From Micromonospora tulbaghiae (lineage in GTDB: Bacteria > Actinomycetota > Actinomycetes > Mycobacteriales > Micromonosporaceae): 64,000 bases of DNA. The stretch is from positions 62,001 to 126,000 of the forward strand of contig NZ_FMCQ01000009.1 of NCBI RefSeq assembly GCF_900091605.1, in the 5' to 3' direction. The notes under the pieces are model-generated. The model did no database searches, was not told the origin of the DNA, and worked only from the letters and a program-made list of their open reading frames with translations. A program made the position numbers and the translations under genes. Positions within the stretch are counted from its first letter, which is position 1, and the number at the start of each line of letters is the position of its first letter. This document shows, in pieces, positions 37,264 to 45,110 of this stretch.

Positions 37264-38966
37264 CGGTCCTCCTCCCGGCTCACCGTGGCGGCGTAACGCG
37301 GCTCGGCGGCGAGCAGTTCCTCGTGCCGGCCCTCGGCGACGACCTTGCCGTCCTCCACGAAGACCACGTGGTCGGCGTGGCCGAGCACCAGCGGGCTCGT
37401 GGTGCAGACGAGCGTGGTCCGGCCGTGGCGGGCCGGGCCGAGCCGTTCGGCGATGCGGGCCTCGGTGTGCGCGTCCACCGCGCTGGTCGGCTCGACCAGG
37501 ATCAACGTCTCCGGGTCGGCGACGAGCGCTCGGGCCAGCCGCAGCCGTTGCCGCTGCCCGCCGGAGAACTCCCGGCCGCGTTCGGCGACCTCGCCGTCCA
37601 GGCCGCCGGGCAGCGCCTCGACGATGTCGGTGGCGCTCGCCGCGGCCAGCGCCGCCGCCACCGCGCCGGGCTCGGCCCGGTCGTGCGGGTCCAGCTCGGT
37701 GCGCAGCACGCCGCTGAACAGCTGCGCGTCGTTGTCGGCCACCAGGATCCGCTCCCGCACCGTCGCCAGCGCCACGTCCCGCAGCGGTACGCCGTGCAGC
37801 GTGACGTCCCCGTCGGCGTACCGGCCGAGCCGGTCGGCGATCTCGGTGGCGTCCTGCGGGGTGGCGGTGGCCAGCGCGGTGAGCCGGCCCGGTCGCAGCA
37901 CCAGCCCGGAGCGTACGTCCGCCAGCTCGCCCGGCCCGGCCGGCACCGGCACCGGGGTGGCCGGATCGGTGAACTCCGGTGCGAGCCGCAGCAACCGGAC
38001 CACCCGGCGGGCCGCGACGTGTCCCCGGGTCAGCTTGTCGGCCGCCTCGGTGAGGTTGCGCAGCGGGCTGACCAGGAACGCGGTGTAGCCGTAGAACGAG
38101 ACCAGCTCCCCGGCGCTGATCTCGCCGCGCAGCGCGAACCGGGCGCCGAGCCAGGTCACCAGCACCACGAAGACGCCGGGCACCAGGATCTGCGCGGCCT
38201 GCAACAGCGACTCGACCCGGGCCACCCGCAGCCCGTCCGCGCGCAACGCCTGGGACCGTTGCCGGTAGCGCTCGGACAGCACCGGCTCGCCGCCGACTCC
38301 GCGCAGCACGCGCAGGCCGGAGACGATGTCCGCGGCCCGGGCGGTGAGCCGGCCGGTCGAGTCCCGGTACGCGGCCTGCTGCCGGTGCAGGGGGCGGATC
38401 AGCAACGCCACGAGCGCCATCAGCAGCGGCACCCCGAGCACCACCACGAGGCCGAGCGGCTGGGAGGCGTTGAGCAGGATCACCGCGACGGTGACGATGC
38501 CGACCACCGAGCCGGCGCCGCGGGCGGTGATGTCGATGGCGCCGCCGATGTGCTCGATGTCGGCGGTGCCGATGCTCACCACCTCGCCCGCCGCGACCCG
38601 CCGGGGCAGCGCGGCGCCGAGGCGGTTGGTGGCGTCCACCGTCACCTGGACGGTGCGGTAGGCGGCACCGAGCCAGTTGTGCACGGCGCAGCGGTGGCGC
38701 AGGATCCCGGCGACGGCCTGCACCAGGCCCAGCCCGAGCAGGGCCAGCCCCCAGCGCACCAGCGCGTCCGGGTCGCGTTGGGCCAGGCCGGCTTCCACGG
38801 CGCGGCCGAGCACGGCCGGCACCAGCGCCTGGGCCAGCATCCAGATCACGCCGAGCGCGAGACCGGCGCCGAAGATGACGGGGTGCCGCCCGGCGAGCCA
38901 CACGAGGTATCGGGTGGCCGAGCGCGCGTCGGGGGTGCCGGGATCACCGGCCGGTGAGAAGCGCAT
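37260..38966 (-). CDS. ABC exporter half-transporter A (intact signature, degenerate ATP-binding residues)
   Basis: A 568-residue half-transporter with six membrane helices (about 30-310) and an ATPase domain (about 340-560). The Walker A region reads LATATPQDATEI, without the P-loop Gly residues or Lys. Walker B is LILVEPTSAVD, with Val491 in place of Asp. The H-loop His is replaced (CTTSPLVLG). The signature FSGGQRQRLRLARAL is intact. It thus cannot bind and split ATP at its own site but supplies the signature for its partner downstream, with which it overlaps by four bases. Confidence 0.92.
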   Translation of the reverse strand: MRFSPAGDPGTPDARSATRYLVWLAGRHPVIFGAGLALGVIWMLAQALVPAVLGRAVEAGLAQRDPDALVRWGLALLGLGLVQAVAGILRHRCAVHNWLGAAYRTVQVTVDATNRLGAALPRRVAAGEVVSIGTADIEHIGGAIDITARGAGSVVGIVTVAVILLNASQPLGLVVVLGVPLLMALVALLIRPLHRQQAAYRDSTGRLTARAADIVSGLRVLRGVGGEPVLSERYRQRSQALRADGLRVARVESLLQAAQILVPGVFVVLVTWLGARFALRGEISAGELVSFYGYTAFLVSPLRNLTEAADKLTRGHVAARRVVRLLRLAPEFTDPATPVPVPAGPGELADVRSGLVLRPGRLTALATATPQDATEIADRLGRYADGDVTLHGVPLRDVALATVRERILVADNDAQLFSGVLRTELDPHDRAEPGAVAAALAAASATDIVEALPGGLDGEVAERGREFSGGQRQRLRLARALVADPETLILVEPTSAVDAHTEARIAERLGPARHGRTTLVCTTSPLVLGHADHVVFVEDGKVVAEGRHEELLAAEPRYAATVSREEDR

Positions 38967-39036
38967 GGCCCACCGACGCTAGGTGCCGGGGCGCCCCGCG
39001 CGCCAACCAATTCCGGCCGTCGTGACGGCCGTCGCG

Positions 39037-39291
39037 TCAGCGGTCGACCTGCGTGAAATCCCAGCTGTGCGGCGGGCGGGCGATCAGGCGCGCCGGCGGC
39101 TCGGGCAGCTCCCGGGGGTTGTTCCGCCACTTGGAGATGACCACGAGCCGGTGGTCGGTGGAGGAGAACACCTCGCTGGAGACGTGCATCGGGTCGTGCT
39201 CGAACTCGGGCAGCGCGGTCTCACAGACCCAGGTGATCAGGTCGGCGAAGCCGTACGGCTCGGCCTTGGCCTCCCACATGCGGACGATCAT
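39037..39291 (-). CDS. Small conserved-looking protein, unknown function
   Basis: An 84-residue protein beginning MIVRMWEAKAEPYGFADLITWV. It contains HVSSEVFSSTDHRLVVISKWRNNPRELPEPP, which recalls the small antibiotic-biosynthesis-monooxygenase (ABM) fold with the strand V-V-I-S-K-W; this is a weak resemblance. ATG 39291 is preferred over GTG 39312 because GGGGAGGGG ends six bases before it, and that site lies inside the longer version. It follows tsaD by 17 bases and is probably the last gene of that operon. Confidence 0.75.
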   Translation of the reverse strand: MIVRMWEAKAEPYGFADLITWVCETALPEFEHDPMHVSSEVFSSTDHRLVVISKWRNNPRELPEPPARLIARPPHSWDFTQVDR

Positions 39292-39308
39292 GTCGGTCCC
39301 CTCCCCGC

Positions 39309-40355
39309 TCACACGCTGACCACTGTCAGCGGCAGCGCCGAGTCGGCCGGCAGGTCCAGCCGGCTCGGCGCGACGCCCGCGGCGACCAGGTGGGAGCCGA
39401 GCGCGGCCACCATCGCGCCGTTGTCCGTGCAGAGCTTCGGCCGGGGCGTACGCACCCGGATGCCGTGCTTGCCGGCCCGCTGCTCGGCCATCGCCCGCAG
39501 CCGGGAGTTGGCGGCCACGCCGCCGCCGATCACCAGCGTGTCGATGCCGCTGCTGCGGCAGGCGTCGATCGCCTTGCCGACGAGCACGTCGCAGACCGCC
39601 TCCTGGAAGGACGCGGCCACGTCGGCGACCGGGACCGGCTCACCGGCCCGCTGCCGCGCCTCCACCCAGCGGGCCACCGCCGTCTTCAGGCCGGAGAAGG
39701 AGAAGTCGTACCGGTGCCCGGCCAGGTCCTTCGCGGCGGTCAGCCCGCGCGGGAAGGCGATCGCCGCCGGGTCGCCGGCGCGCGCCTCGCGGTCGATGTA
39801 CGGTCCGCCGGGGAACGGCAGCCCGAGCAGCCGGGCCACCTTGTCGAACGCCTCGCCGGCCGCGTCGTCGATGGTGGCGCCGAGCGGTACCACGTCGCGG
39901 GCCAGGTCGTCGACGCGCAGCAGCGAGGAGTGCCCGCCGGAGACCAGCAGCGCGATGGCGGGCTCGGGCAGCGGGCCGTGTTCCAGCGTGTCCACCGCGA
40001 CGTGCGCGGCGAGGTGGTTCACGCCGTAAACCGGCTTCTCCGCCGCGACCGCGTACCCCTTGGCGGCGGCGACCCCGACGAGCAGCGCGCCGGCCAGGCC
40101 CGGCCCGGAGGTCACGGCGATGGCGTCGACGTCGGCGATGGTGACGCCGGCTTCGCGCAGCGCCCGGTCCATGGTCGGCACGATGGCCTCCAGGTGGGCG
40201 CGGCTGGCCACCTCGGGCACCACGCCGCCGAACCGGGCGTGCTCCTCGACGCTGGAGGCGAGCGCGTCGGCGAGCAGCGTGTGCCCGCGCACGATGCCCA
40301 CGCCGGTCTCGTCGCAGGAGGTCTCGATGCCGAGGACCAGGGGTTCGTCAGCCAT
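39309..40355 (-). CDS. tsaD: tRNA N6-adenosine threonylcarbamoyltransferase
   Basis: Transfers the threonylcarbamoyl group to A37 of tRNAs that read ANN codons, working with TsaB and TsaE. At 348 residues it is of normal length. It shows VLGIETSCDETG at the N-terminus, the metal ligands HLAAH in YGVNHLAAHVAVD, the ATP loop LLVSGGHSSLL, SFSGLKTAV and VIGGGVAANSRLR. ATG 40355 was chosen because family homology begins there; the open frame upstream is the rimI gene read in another frame. rimI ends five bases upstream. Confidence 0.97.
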   Translation of the reverse strand: MADEPLVLGIETSCDETGVGIVRGHTLLADALASSVEEHARFGGVVPEVASRAHLEAIVPTMDRALREAGVTIADVDAIAVTSGPGLAGALLVGVAAAKGYAVAAEKPVYGVNHLAAHVAVDTLEHGPLPEPAIALLVSGGHSSLLRVDDLARDVVPLGATIDDAAGEAFDKVARLLGLPFPGGPYIDREARAGDPAAIAFPRGLTAAKDLAGHRYDFSFSGLKTAVARWVEARQRAGEPVPVADVAASFQEAVCDVLVGKAIDACRSSGIDTLVIGGGVAANSRLRAMAEQRAGKHGIRVRTPRPKLCTDNGAMVAALGSHLVAAGVAPSRLDLPADSALPLTVVSV

Positions 40356-40360
40356 GCGCG

Positions 40361-40804
40361 TCAGTCCTCGTTGCGCTGCATGACCAGCGCGTCGGTGTTG
40401 CTCGGTTGGTAGTAGCCGCGCCGTACGCCGATCGGCTCGAAGCCGTAGCCGGCGTAGAGCCGTTGCGCCGGCGCGTTGTCCGCGGCGACCTCCAGCAGCG
40501 TGCTGCGGGCACCGCGCCGGGCGGCCTCGGCGAGCAGCGCCTCCAGCAGCAGCCGGCCGATCCCCCGGCGCTGGGCGTCGCGGCGGACCGCGACGTTCTG
40601 CACCCACGCCTCGTCGGGCGGGGACACGGTCAGCCCGGCGTAGCCGAGCACGGCGCCGTCGTCGTCGGTGGCGACCAGGTAGAAGTGCCCGTTGGCGAGT
40701 TCGTTCCAGAACATCCCCGCCGACCACTTCTCGGCGCCGAAGAGGTCCGCCTCGATGGGCAGCACCTCGTCGATGTGCCACCAGCGGAACCGGCCCAGCC
40801 TCAT
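40361..40804 (-). CDS. rimI: Ribosomal-protein-alanine N-acetyltransferase family protein
   Basis: A 147-residue GNAT acetyltransferase, usually acting on the N-terminus of ribosomal protein S18 in bacteria. The acetyl-CoA site is VAVRRDAQRRGIGRLLLEALL, followed by LEVAADNAPAQRLYAGYGFEPIGVRRGYY. Its place between tsaB and tsaD is highly conserved in actinobacteria. The start overlaps the tsaB stop (ATGA). Confidence 0.94.
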   Translation of the reverse strand: MRLGRFRWWHIDEVLPIEADLFGAEKWSAGMFWNELANGHFYLVATDDDGAVLGYAGLTVSPPDEAWVQNVAVRRDAQRRGIGRLLLEALLAEAARRGARSTLLEVAADNAPAQRLYAGYGFEPIGVRRGYYQPSNTDALVMQRNED

Positions 40805-41478
40805 GGCAGGACCGGCTTGTGGCCGGTGGCCGCGACCGCATCCGGGCGACGCAGGTAGAGCGGGGTGAGCGTCTCACCGGGCGCGCCCGCGCGGATCCGC
40901 GGCGCGGCGAGACGGGCCAGCGCCAGCGGGTCCGGGTAGCGCGGCTCGTCGCGCACCGGCAACCCCAGCACGTCCGCGTACCGGTGCGCGCCGTCGCCGA
41001 CCGCGACGGTGACCGCCAGGTCGCGCGCCCGCTCCGCGACCACCGCCGGGGCCGCCACCTCCGGGCCGGCCAGGCGCTGACCGGCGCCGTCGTAGACGGC
41101 CCAGTAGATCTCCCGGCGCCGCGCGTCGCTCGCGGCCAGCACCGGCTCGCCGGCGGCCGCCGGGTGGCCGAGCCCGTCCAGCGAGCAGACGCCGTACGTG
41201 GGTACGCCGAGCACCTGACCCATGGTGGCGGCGGTGACCAGCCCGACGCGCAGCCCGGTGAACGGGCCCGGGCCGAGGCCGGCGACGATCGCGGCCAGGT
41301 CTGCGGGCCGCGCGCCGACGTCCGCCAGCACGGCGTCGACCTGCGGCGCGAGCAGCTCGCCGTGGGCGCGGGCGTCGACGGTGCACCGGGCCGCGCGGAG
41401 CGCGACGCCGTCCGCCGAGACCTCGGCCAGGGCGGCGGTCACCGCGGGCGTCGAGGAGTCCACCACGAGTACGAGCAC
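40801..41478 (-). CDS. tsaB: tRNA threonylcarbamoyladenosine biosynthesis protein TsaB
   Basis: Non-catalytic partner of TsaD in t6A synthesis. The 225-residue protein has an ASKHA fold: VLVVDSSTPAVTAALAE, the Gly-rich IVAGLGPGPFTGLRVGLVTA and YGVCSLDGLGH. Start GTG 41478. It heads the operon tsaB-rimI-tsaD-84-residue gene. tsaE, normally adjacent in actinobacteria, is 3.1 kb away because three genes stand in between. Confidence 0.95.
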   Translation of the reverse strand: MLVLVVDSSTPAVTAALAEVSADGVALRAARCTVDARAHGELLAPQVDAVLADVGARPADLAAIVAGLGPGPFTGLRVGLVTAATMGQVLGVPTYGVCSLDGLGHPAAAGEPVLAASDARRREIYWAVYDGAGQRLAGPEVAAPAVVAERARDLAVTVAVGDGAHRYADVLGLPVRDEPRYPDPLALARLAAPRIRAGAPGETLTPLYLRRPDAVAATGHKPVLP

Positions 41479-41577
41479 GGTAAGCCAGCCTAGCCGTCCG
41501 CTCCGCCCGCCCCGGGCACGCCCTCGCTGCTCGCCCGGTCACGGTGCGTAGCGCCCGGATCAAGGAGGAGAGGTGAG

Positions 41578-41623
41578 AGCCTTATGCCTCTGGGTCATAA
41601 ATATGACTCCGAGGCATAAGGCT
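41578..41623. promoter_or_regulatory. 46-bp AT-rich palindrome upstream of the HTH/NTase-like gene
   Basis: Outer arms AGCCTTATGCCTC and GAGGCATAAGGCT are a perfect 13-bp inverted repeat. Inside lie GTCATA and TATGAC, again complementary, so 20 of 23 positions are symmetric about the centre. It is about 45% GC in a genome above 70%. It ends 26 bases before the start codon of an XRE-type protein, so it is most likely the operator and promoter region for autoregulation. Confidence 0.75.
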
Positions 41624-41649
41624 GGGAAGAGGACTGCCATTCTCCGGAG

Positions 41650-42375
41650 ATGACGGAGAGTCGCCTCGTTCGAGAGGTCGCCCGCACCCTGCGGCGTGAA
41701 CGCGAACAAGCAGGACTCACCCAGCAGGCGCTGGCCGCCCGGTGCGGGCTCAGTCAGGCCGCCATCGCCCGGATCGAACGCGGCGACCGGCTGCCGAGCC
41801 TGACGACCGCGGAACGCCTGTTGGCCGCGCTCGGCCGGCAACTGCGGATCGAGGTCGAGCCGCTGGACAGCCACCTGGACGCCGCGCTGGACGAGATGGC
41901 CGGAATGGTGCTTTCCGAGCGGATCGAAGTTCTCCGGCTGGACCGGATCATGGACGCCCTGGGCGACCTGCCGTACGTGCTGTCGGGCGGCACGGCGGCA
42001 CTGCTGCAGGGCGCGCCGCTGCCGGTGGACGCGGTCGAGATCGCGGTGCGCTGGCGGGACTCGCCGCAGTTCAGCGCGCTCCTCGATCGGATCCACGCGC
42101 AACGCTGGGACGCCCGATGGCAGGTGTGGGGCGGCATCCACACGGAGCCCGAGGAGCCGGGCGAGCACCGTTGGCTGACCCGCTACGGCGAGCTGCGGGC
42201 CCGGATGTGCGAGGAACTACCCGAGCCCGTCGAGGTCCGCCTCGGTGAACGTACGTACCCGGTCGAGCCGCTGGTCGAGGTGGAGGTGACCGACCGGCGC
42301 ACGGCCGAACTGCTCTCCCGGTACCGCCGGCGCCTCGCCGGGGCGGGCGAGGCGCCGGGCGGGTCAGCCGGCTGA
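41650..42375 (+). CDS. XRE-type DNA-binding protein with nucleotidyltransferase-like C-terminal domain
   Basis: A 241-residue protein. Residues 5-75 form an XRE helix-turn-helix (ARTLRREREQAGLTQQALAARCGLSQAAIARIERGDRLPSLTTAERLLAAL). Residues about 95-225 contain LPYVLSGGTAALLQGAPLPVDAVEIAV, which resembles the G-G-x-A-x9-D-x-D start of MNT/AbiEii-type nucleotidyltransferases, but the second acidic position is Glu and the first is weak, so activity is doubtful. No toxin partner is next to it. It interrupts the tsaB-tsaE neighbourhood and has its own AT-rich palindrome, which suggests horizontal gain. Its end overlaps the convergent ung gene by 12 bases. Confidence 0.8.
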   Translation: MTESRLVREVARTLRREREQAGLTQQALAARCGLSQAAIARIERGDRLPSLTTAERLLAALGRQLRIEVEPLDSHLDAALDEMAGMVLSERIEVLRLDRIMDALGDLPYVLSGGTAALLQGAPLPVDAVEIAVRWRDSPQFSALLDRIHAQRWDARWQVWGGIHTEPEEPGEHRWLTRYGELRARMCEELPEPVEVRLGERTYPVEPLVEVEVTDRRTAELLSRYRRRLAGAGEAPGGSAG

Positions 42376-43062
42376 GCGCTCCCAGTCGACGGTGGGCAGC
42401 CCCGCGTCGGCAAGCGCCTTGTTGGCCGCGCTGAACGGTCGGCTGCCGAGGAAGCCGCGCGGGTTCATCGGGCTCGGGTGCCCGGCCTCCAGCACCACGT
42501 GCTGCGGGTTGGTCACGAGCGCCGCCTTCTTGCGTGCGTAGCCGCCCCACAGCAGGAAGACCACGCGCTGGTCGAGCGCGTCGAGCGCCCGGATGGTGGC
42601 GTCGGTGAACTCCTCCCAGCCGCGGTTGGCGTGCGAGCCGGGCGTGGCCTGCCGGACCGTCAGCACCGAGTTGAGCAGCAGGACGCCCTGCGCGGCCCAG
42701 CCGTCGAGATTGCCGCTGCGCGGCTTCGGCACGCCCAGGTCCTCGCCCAGCTCCTTGAAGACGTTGCGCAGCGACGGCGGCACCGCGACCCCCTCGCGCA
42801 CGCTGAAGCTCAACCCGTGCGCCTGGCCCGCCTTGTGGTACGGGTCCTGCCCGAGGATCAGCACCCGGGTGTCGGCCGGGCCGCACAGCCGGTAGGCGGA
42901 GAAGAGGTCCTCCAGCGGCGGGAAGACGGTGGCGGTCGCGTACTCCCGGGCGACGAACTCGGCCAGCGCCGCGGTGCGGGCCGGGTCCAGGTGGGGGGTG
43001 AGCACGGCACGCCAGGCCTCCGGCAGCAGCGCCGGCAGGTCCAGGGTGGGGGCGTCGGGCAT
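42364..43062 (-). CDS. ung: Uracil-DNA glycosylase
   Basis: Removes uracil from DNA in base-excision repair. The 232-residue family 1 enzyme has the catalytic loop ILGQDPYHKAGQAHGLSFSV, the uracil-binding FLLWGGYARKK and the DNA-intercalating loop GHPSPMNPRGFLGSRPFS. Start ATG 43062 follows GAGGAGAGG; the longer frame lacks a ribosome site. It is convergent with the HTH/NTase-like gene and divergent from the lipase. Confidence 0.97.
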   Translation of the reverse strand: MPDAPTLDLPALLPEAWRAVLTPHLDPARTAALAEFVAREYATATVFPPLEDLFSAYRLCGPADTRVLILGQDPYHKAGQAHGLSFSVREGVAVPPSLRNVFKELGEDLGVPKPRSGNLDGWAAQGVLLLNSVLTVRQATPGSHANRGWEEFTDATIRALDALDQRVVFLLWGGYARKKAALVTNPQHVVLEAGHPSPMNPRGFLGSRPFSAANKALADAGLPTVDWERSAG

Positions 43063-43151
43063 CGGCAGCCTCTCCTCGTCGGTCGCCACCTTCTTACCAG
43101 CCGCAACCGACACTCCCGGGCGGCGGCAGGGCCGGGACACTGGCAACAAAA

Positions 43152-43187
43152 GTTACCGGAGCGTAACCTACTGGCAAGTTACTTACG
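43152..43187. promoter_or_regulatory. Cluster of GTTAC/GTAAC motifs upstream of the secreted lipase
   Basis: GTTAC (43152), GTAAC (43163) and GTTAC (43178) occur within 31 bases, and CGTAA (43162) with TTACG (43183) forms a wider inverted repeat. The first two have the 11-base spacing seen in GlnR sites, but the second half-site is imperfect. A TetR-type operator is equally possible. Confidence 0.35.
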
Positions 43188-43243
43188 CCACATCGCCGCT
43201 GCTAGCTTGCATCCACCACCATCGATGCTCGCTAGGAGTGCCC

Positions 43244-44626
43244 GTGAGCAGTAGGAACACCCGTCCCCGCACGCCCTCCACCGCCCCCTCCCCCCGCCGC
43301 CCGAGAGGCGTCCGGATGCTGGCCGTCGCCGCGGCGGCAGCCGTGTACCTGGCCGGATCCGGCGCACCCGCGGCCGCCGACGGCGCAGCGCCGGTGGTCT
43401 CCCGCGGCGTGACCATCCCCGCCTTCTACCACCCACCCGCCGACCTGCCCGCCACCAACGGCACGCTGATCCGTACCGAGCCGCTGCCGCTCGGCCTGAG
43501 CATTCCCGGACTCGACGGCCGCCCGATGCCCGGCACCGCCACCCGGCTGATGTACCGGTCCACCGACTCCAACGGCCGGGCCGTCGGCGTGACCGGCGCC
43601 TACATCGAACCGTGGGCGGCGTGGCGGGGCACCGGACCGCGCCCGCTGGTCGCCGTCGCCTCCGGCACCATGGGGCAGGGCGACCAGTGCGCACCCTCGT
43701 TCGCCCTGCAACATCCGCTCACCCTCACCGGCGACACCCTGTCCGTCGGCTACGAGGCGCTGGCGATCTACCGCCTCCTCGCCACCGGCGCCGCTGTCGT
43801 CGTCACCGACTACGTCGGCCTGGGCGCGACCGACCGGCTGCACACGTACGTCAACCGCCTCGACGAAGGGCGAGCCCTGCTCGACGCGGCCCGCGCCGCC
43901 CGCGCGGTGCCGGGAGCATCGGTCACCGACCGGTCCCGCGTCGGCCTGTACGGCTACAGCCAGGGTGGCGGCGCCAGCGCCGCCGCCGCCGAGCTCCAGC
44001 CCGCCTACGCGCCCGACGTACCGCTGGCCGGCAGCTACGTCGGCGCGCCTCCCGCCGACCTGACGGCTGTCATCGGCGGCATCGACGGCAGCGCGCTGGC
44101 GGGAGCGCTGGGCTGGTCGCTCAACGGCTTCGCCCAGTCCGACCCGGCCGTGCGGGACGTCATCGAGGCGAACGTCAACGACGCCGGCCGGGCGGCGCTC
44201 AGCGACACCTCGACCATGTGCGTCGGGGACGCGATCCTCCGGTACGCGTTCACCAAGAGCAGCAAATGGATCACCGGCGGCCGGTCCCTCACCGCCGTCA
44301 TCGCCGCCTCGCCCGAGGCGAGCGCCGTCCTCGACCGGCAGCGCATCGGCACGCTCAAGCCCGCCGGTCCGGTACGCGTGGCGACCGGCGTCCAGGACGA
44401 CATCGTGCCCCACCGGCAGGCCCGTCAACTGGCTGTCGACTGGTGCCGCAAGGGCGGCGCCGTGACCTACCAGGCCGTCAGCCTGCCCAACCTCGGGGAC
44501 AAGCTCCTCACCAACCACCTGGCGCCGCTCATCACCGACCAGGGCGACGCCGTGGCCTGGCTGACCGACCGGCTTGCCGGGCGCACCGCCTACTCCAACT
44601 GCTGGACGATGCCCCTTCAGCCCTGA
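43244..44626 (+). CDS. Secreted lipase family alpha/beta-hydrolase
   Basis: A 460-residue exported hydrolase resembling the secretory lipase (LIP) family. A basic N-terminus and hydrophobic core (about 24-45) form a signal peptide ending near AAADGA. The nucleophile elbow is GLYGYSQGGGAS, with an oxyanion-region segment VVVTDYVGLGATDRLHTYVN. A late Asp in GVQDDIVPHRQA and His in LLTNHLAPL complete a plausible triad. GTG 43244 follows TAGGAG at five bases. Natural substrates could be triglycerides or other esters. The gene is one of three placed between tsaB and tsaE. Confidence 0.87.
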   Translation: MSSRNTRPRTPSTAPSPRRPRGVRMLAVAAAAAVYLAGSGAPAAADGAAPVVSRGVTIPAFYHPPADLPATNGTLIRTEPLPLGLSIPGLDGRPMPGTATRLMYRSTDSNGRAVGVTGAYIEPWAAWRGTGPRPLVAVASGTMGQGDQCAPSFALQHPLTLTGDTLSVGYEALAIYRLLATGAAVVVTDYVGLGATDRLHTYVNRLDEGRALLDAARAARAVPGASVTDRSRVGLYGYSQGGGASAAAAELQPAYAPDVPLAGSYVGAPPADLTAVIGGIDGSALAGALGWSLNGFAQSDPAVRDVIEANVNDAGRAALSDTSTMCVGDAILRYAFTKSSKWITGGRSLTAVIAASPEASAVLDRQRIGTLKPAGPVRVATGVQDDIVPHRQARQLAVDWCRKGGAVTYQAVSLPNLGDKLLTNHLAPLITDQGDAVAWLTDRLAGRTAYSNCWTMPLQP

Positions 44627-44627
44627 C

Positions 44628-45110
44628 TCAGGACAGTTCGGCGACCCGGGCGGCCCAGTCGCCGCCGACCGGCTCCAGCGTGACCGCCCGGGTGTCGTCG
44701 TCACGGCGGTCGATGCGTACCCGCAGGTGCGCGTCGACCAGCTGCTCGACCATCCCCTCGCCCCACTCCACCACTGTGACCGCCTCGTCCACCGAGGCGT
44801 CCAGGTCGAGGTCGTCGATCTCCGCGCGCGGGTCGGCGGCCTCACCCAGGCGGTACGCGTCGGCGTGCACGAGCGTCACCCGGCCGCCCCGCGCCGGGTC
44901 GGGCCGGTGCACCCGCGCGATGACGAAGGTGGGCGAGGTGATGTCCCCGCGTACGCCGAGGCCGGCGCCGATGCCCTGGGTCAGCGCCGTCTTGCCGGCC
45001 CCGAGCGGGCCGCTGAGCAGCAGCAGGTCACCGGCGCGCAGCACACCGGCCAGCCGCCGCCCGAACTCGTGGGTGTCGTCGACGGTCTTCAGCTCCACGC
45101 CCACTGTCAT
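44628..45110 (-). CDS. tsaE: tRNA threonylcarbamoyladenosine biosynthesis protein TsaE
   Basis: ATPase that drives turnover of the TsaB-TsaD complex. The 160-residue protein has the P-loop LLLLSGPLGAGKTALTQGIGAGLGV, switch-like ITSPTFVIARVH, LVHADAYRLGE and the Walker-B-like VTVVEWGEGM. The start overlaps the hydrolase stop (ATGA); the long open frame upstream is spurious. The convergent lipase stop is one base away. Confidence 0.95.
   Translation of the reverse strand: MTVGVELKTVDDTHEFGRRLAGVLRAGDLLLLSGPLGAGKTALTQGIGAGLGVRGDITSPTFVIARVHRPDPARGGRVTLVHADAYRLGEAADPRAEIDDLDLDASVDEAVTVVEWGEGMVEQLVDAHLRVRIDRRDDDTRAVTLEPVGGDWAARVAELS

Noticed and set aside
35494..38901. A single 1135-residue protein on the minus strand
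   Set aside because: Only the last 589 residues are an ABC exporter. The first part is the neighbouring ABC gene read in the wrong frame; the true start is ATG 37263 overlapping the upstream stop.
37260..38966. Degenerate ABC gene as a pseudogene
   Set aside because: The frame is intact, the signature motif and membrane part are kept, and the losses complement those of the overlapping partner gene, so it is a working half of a heterodimer.
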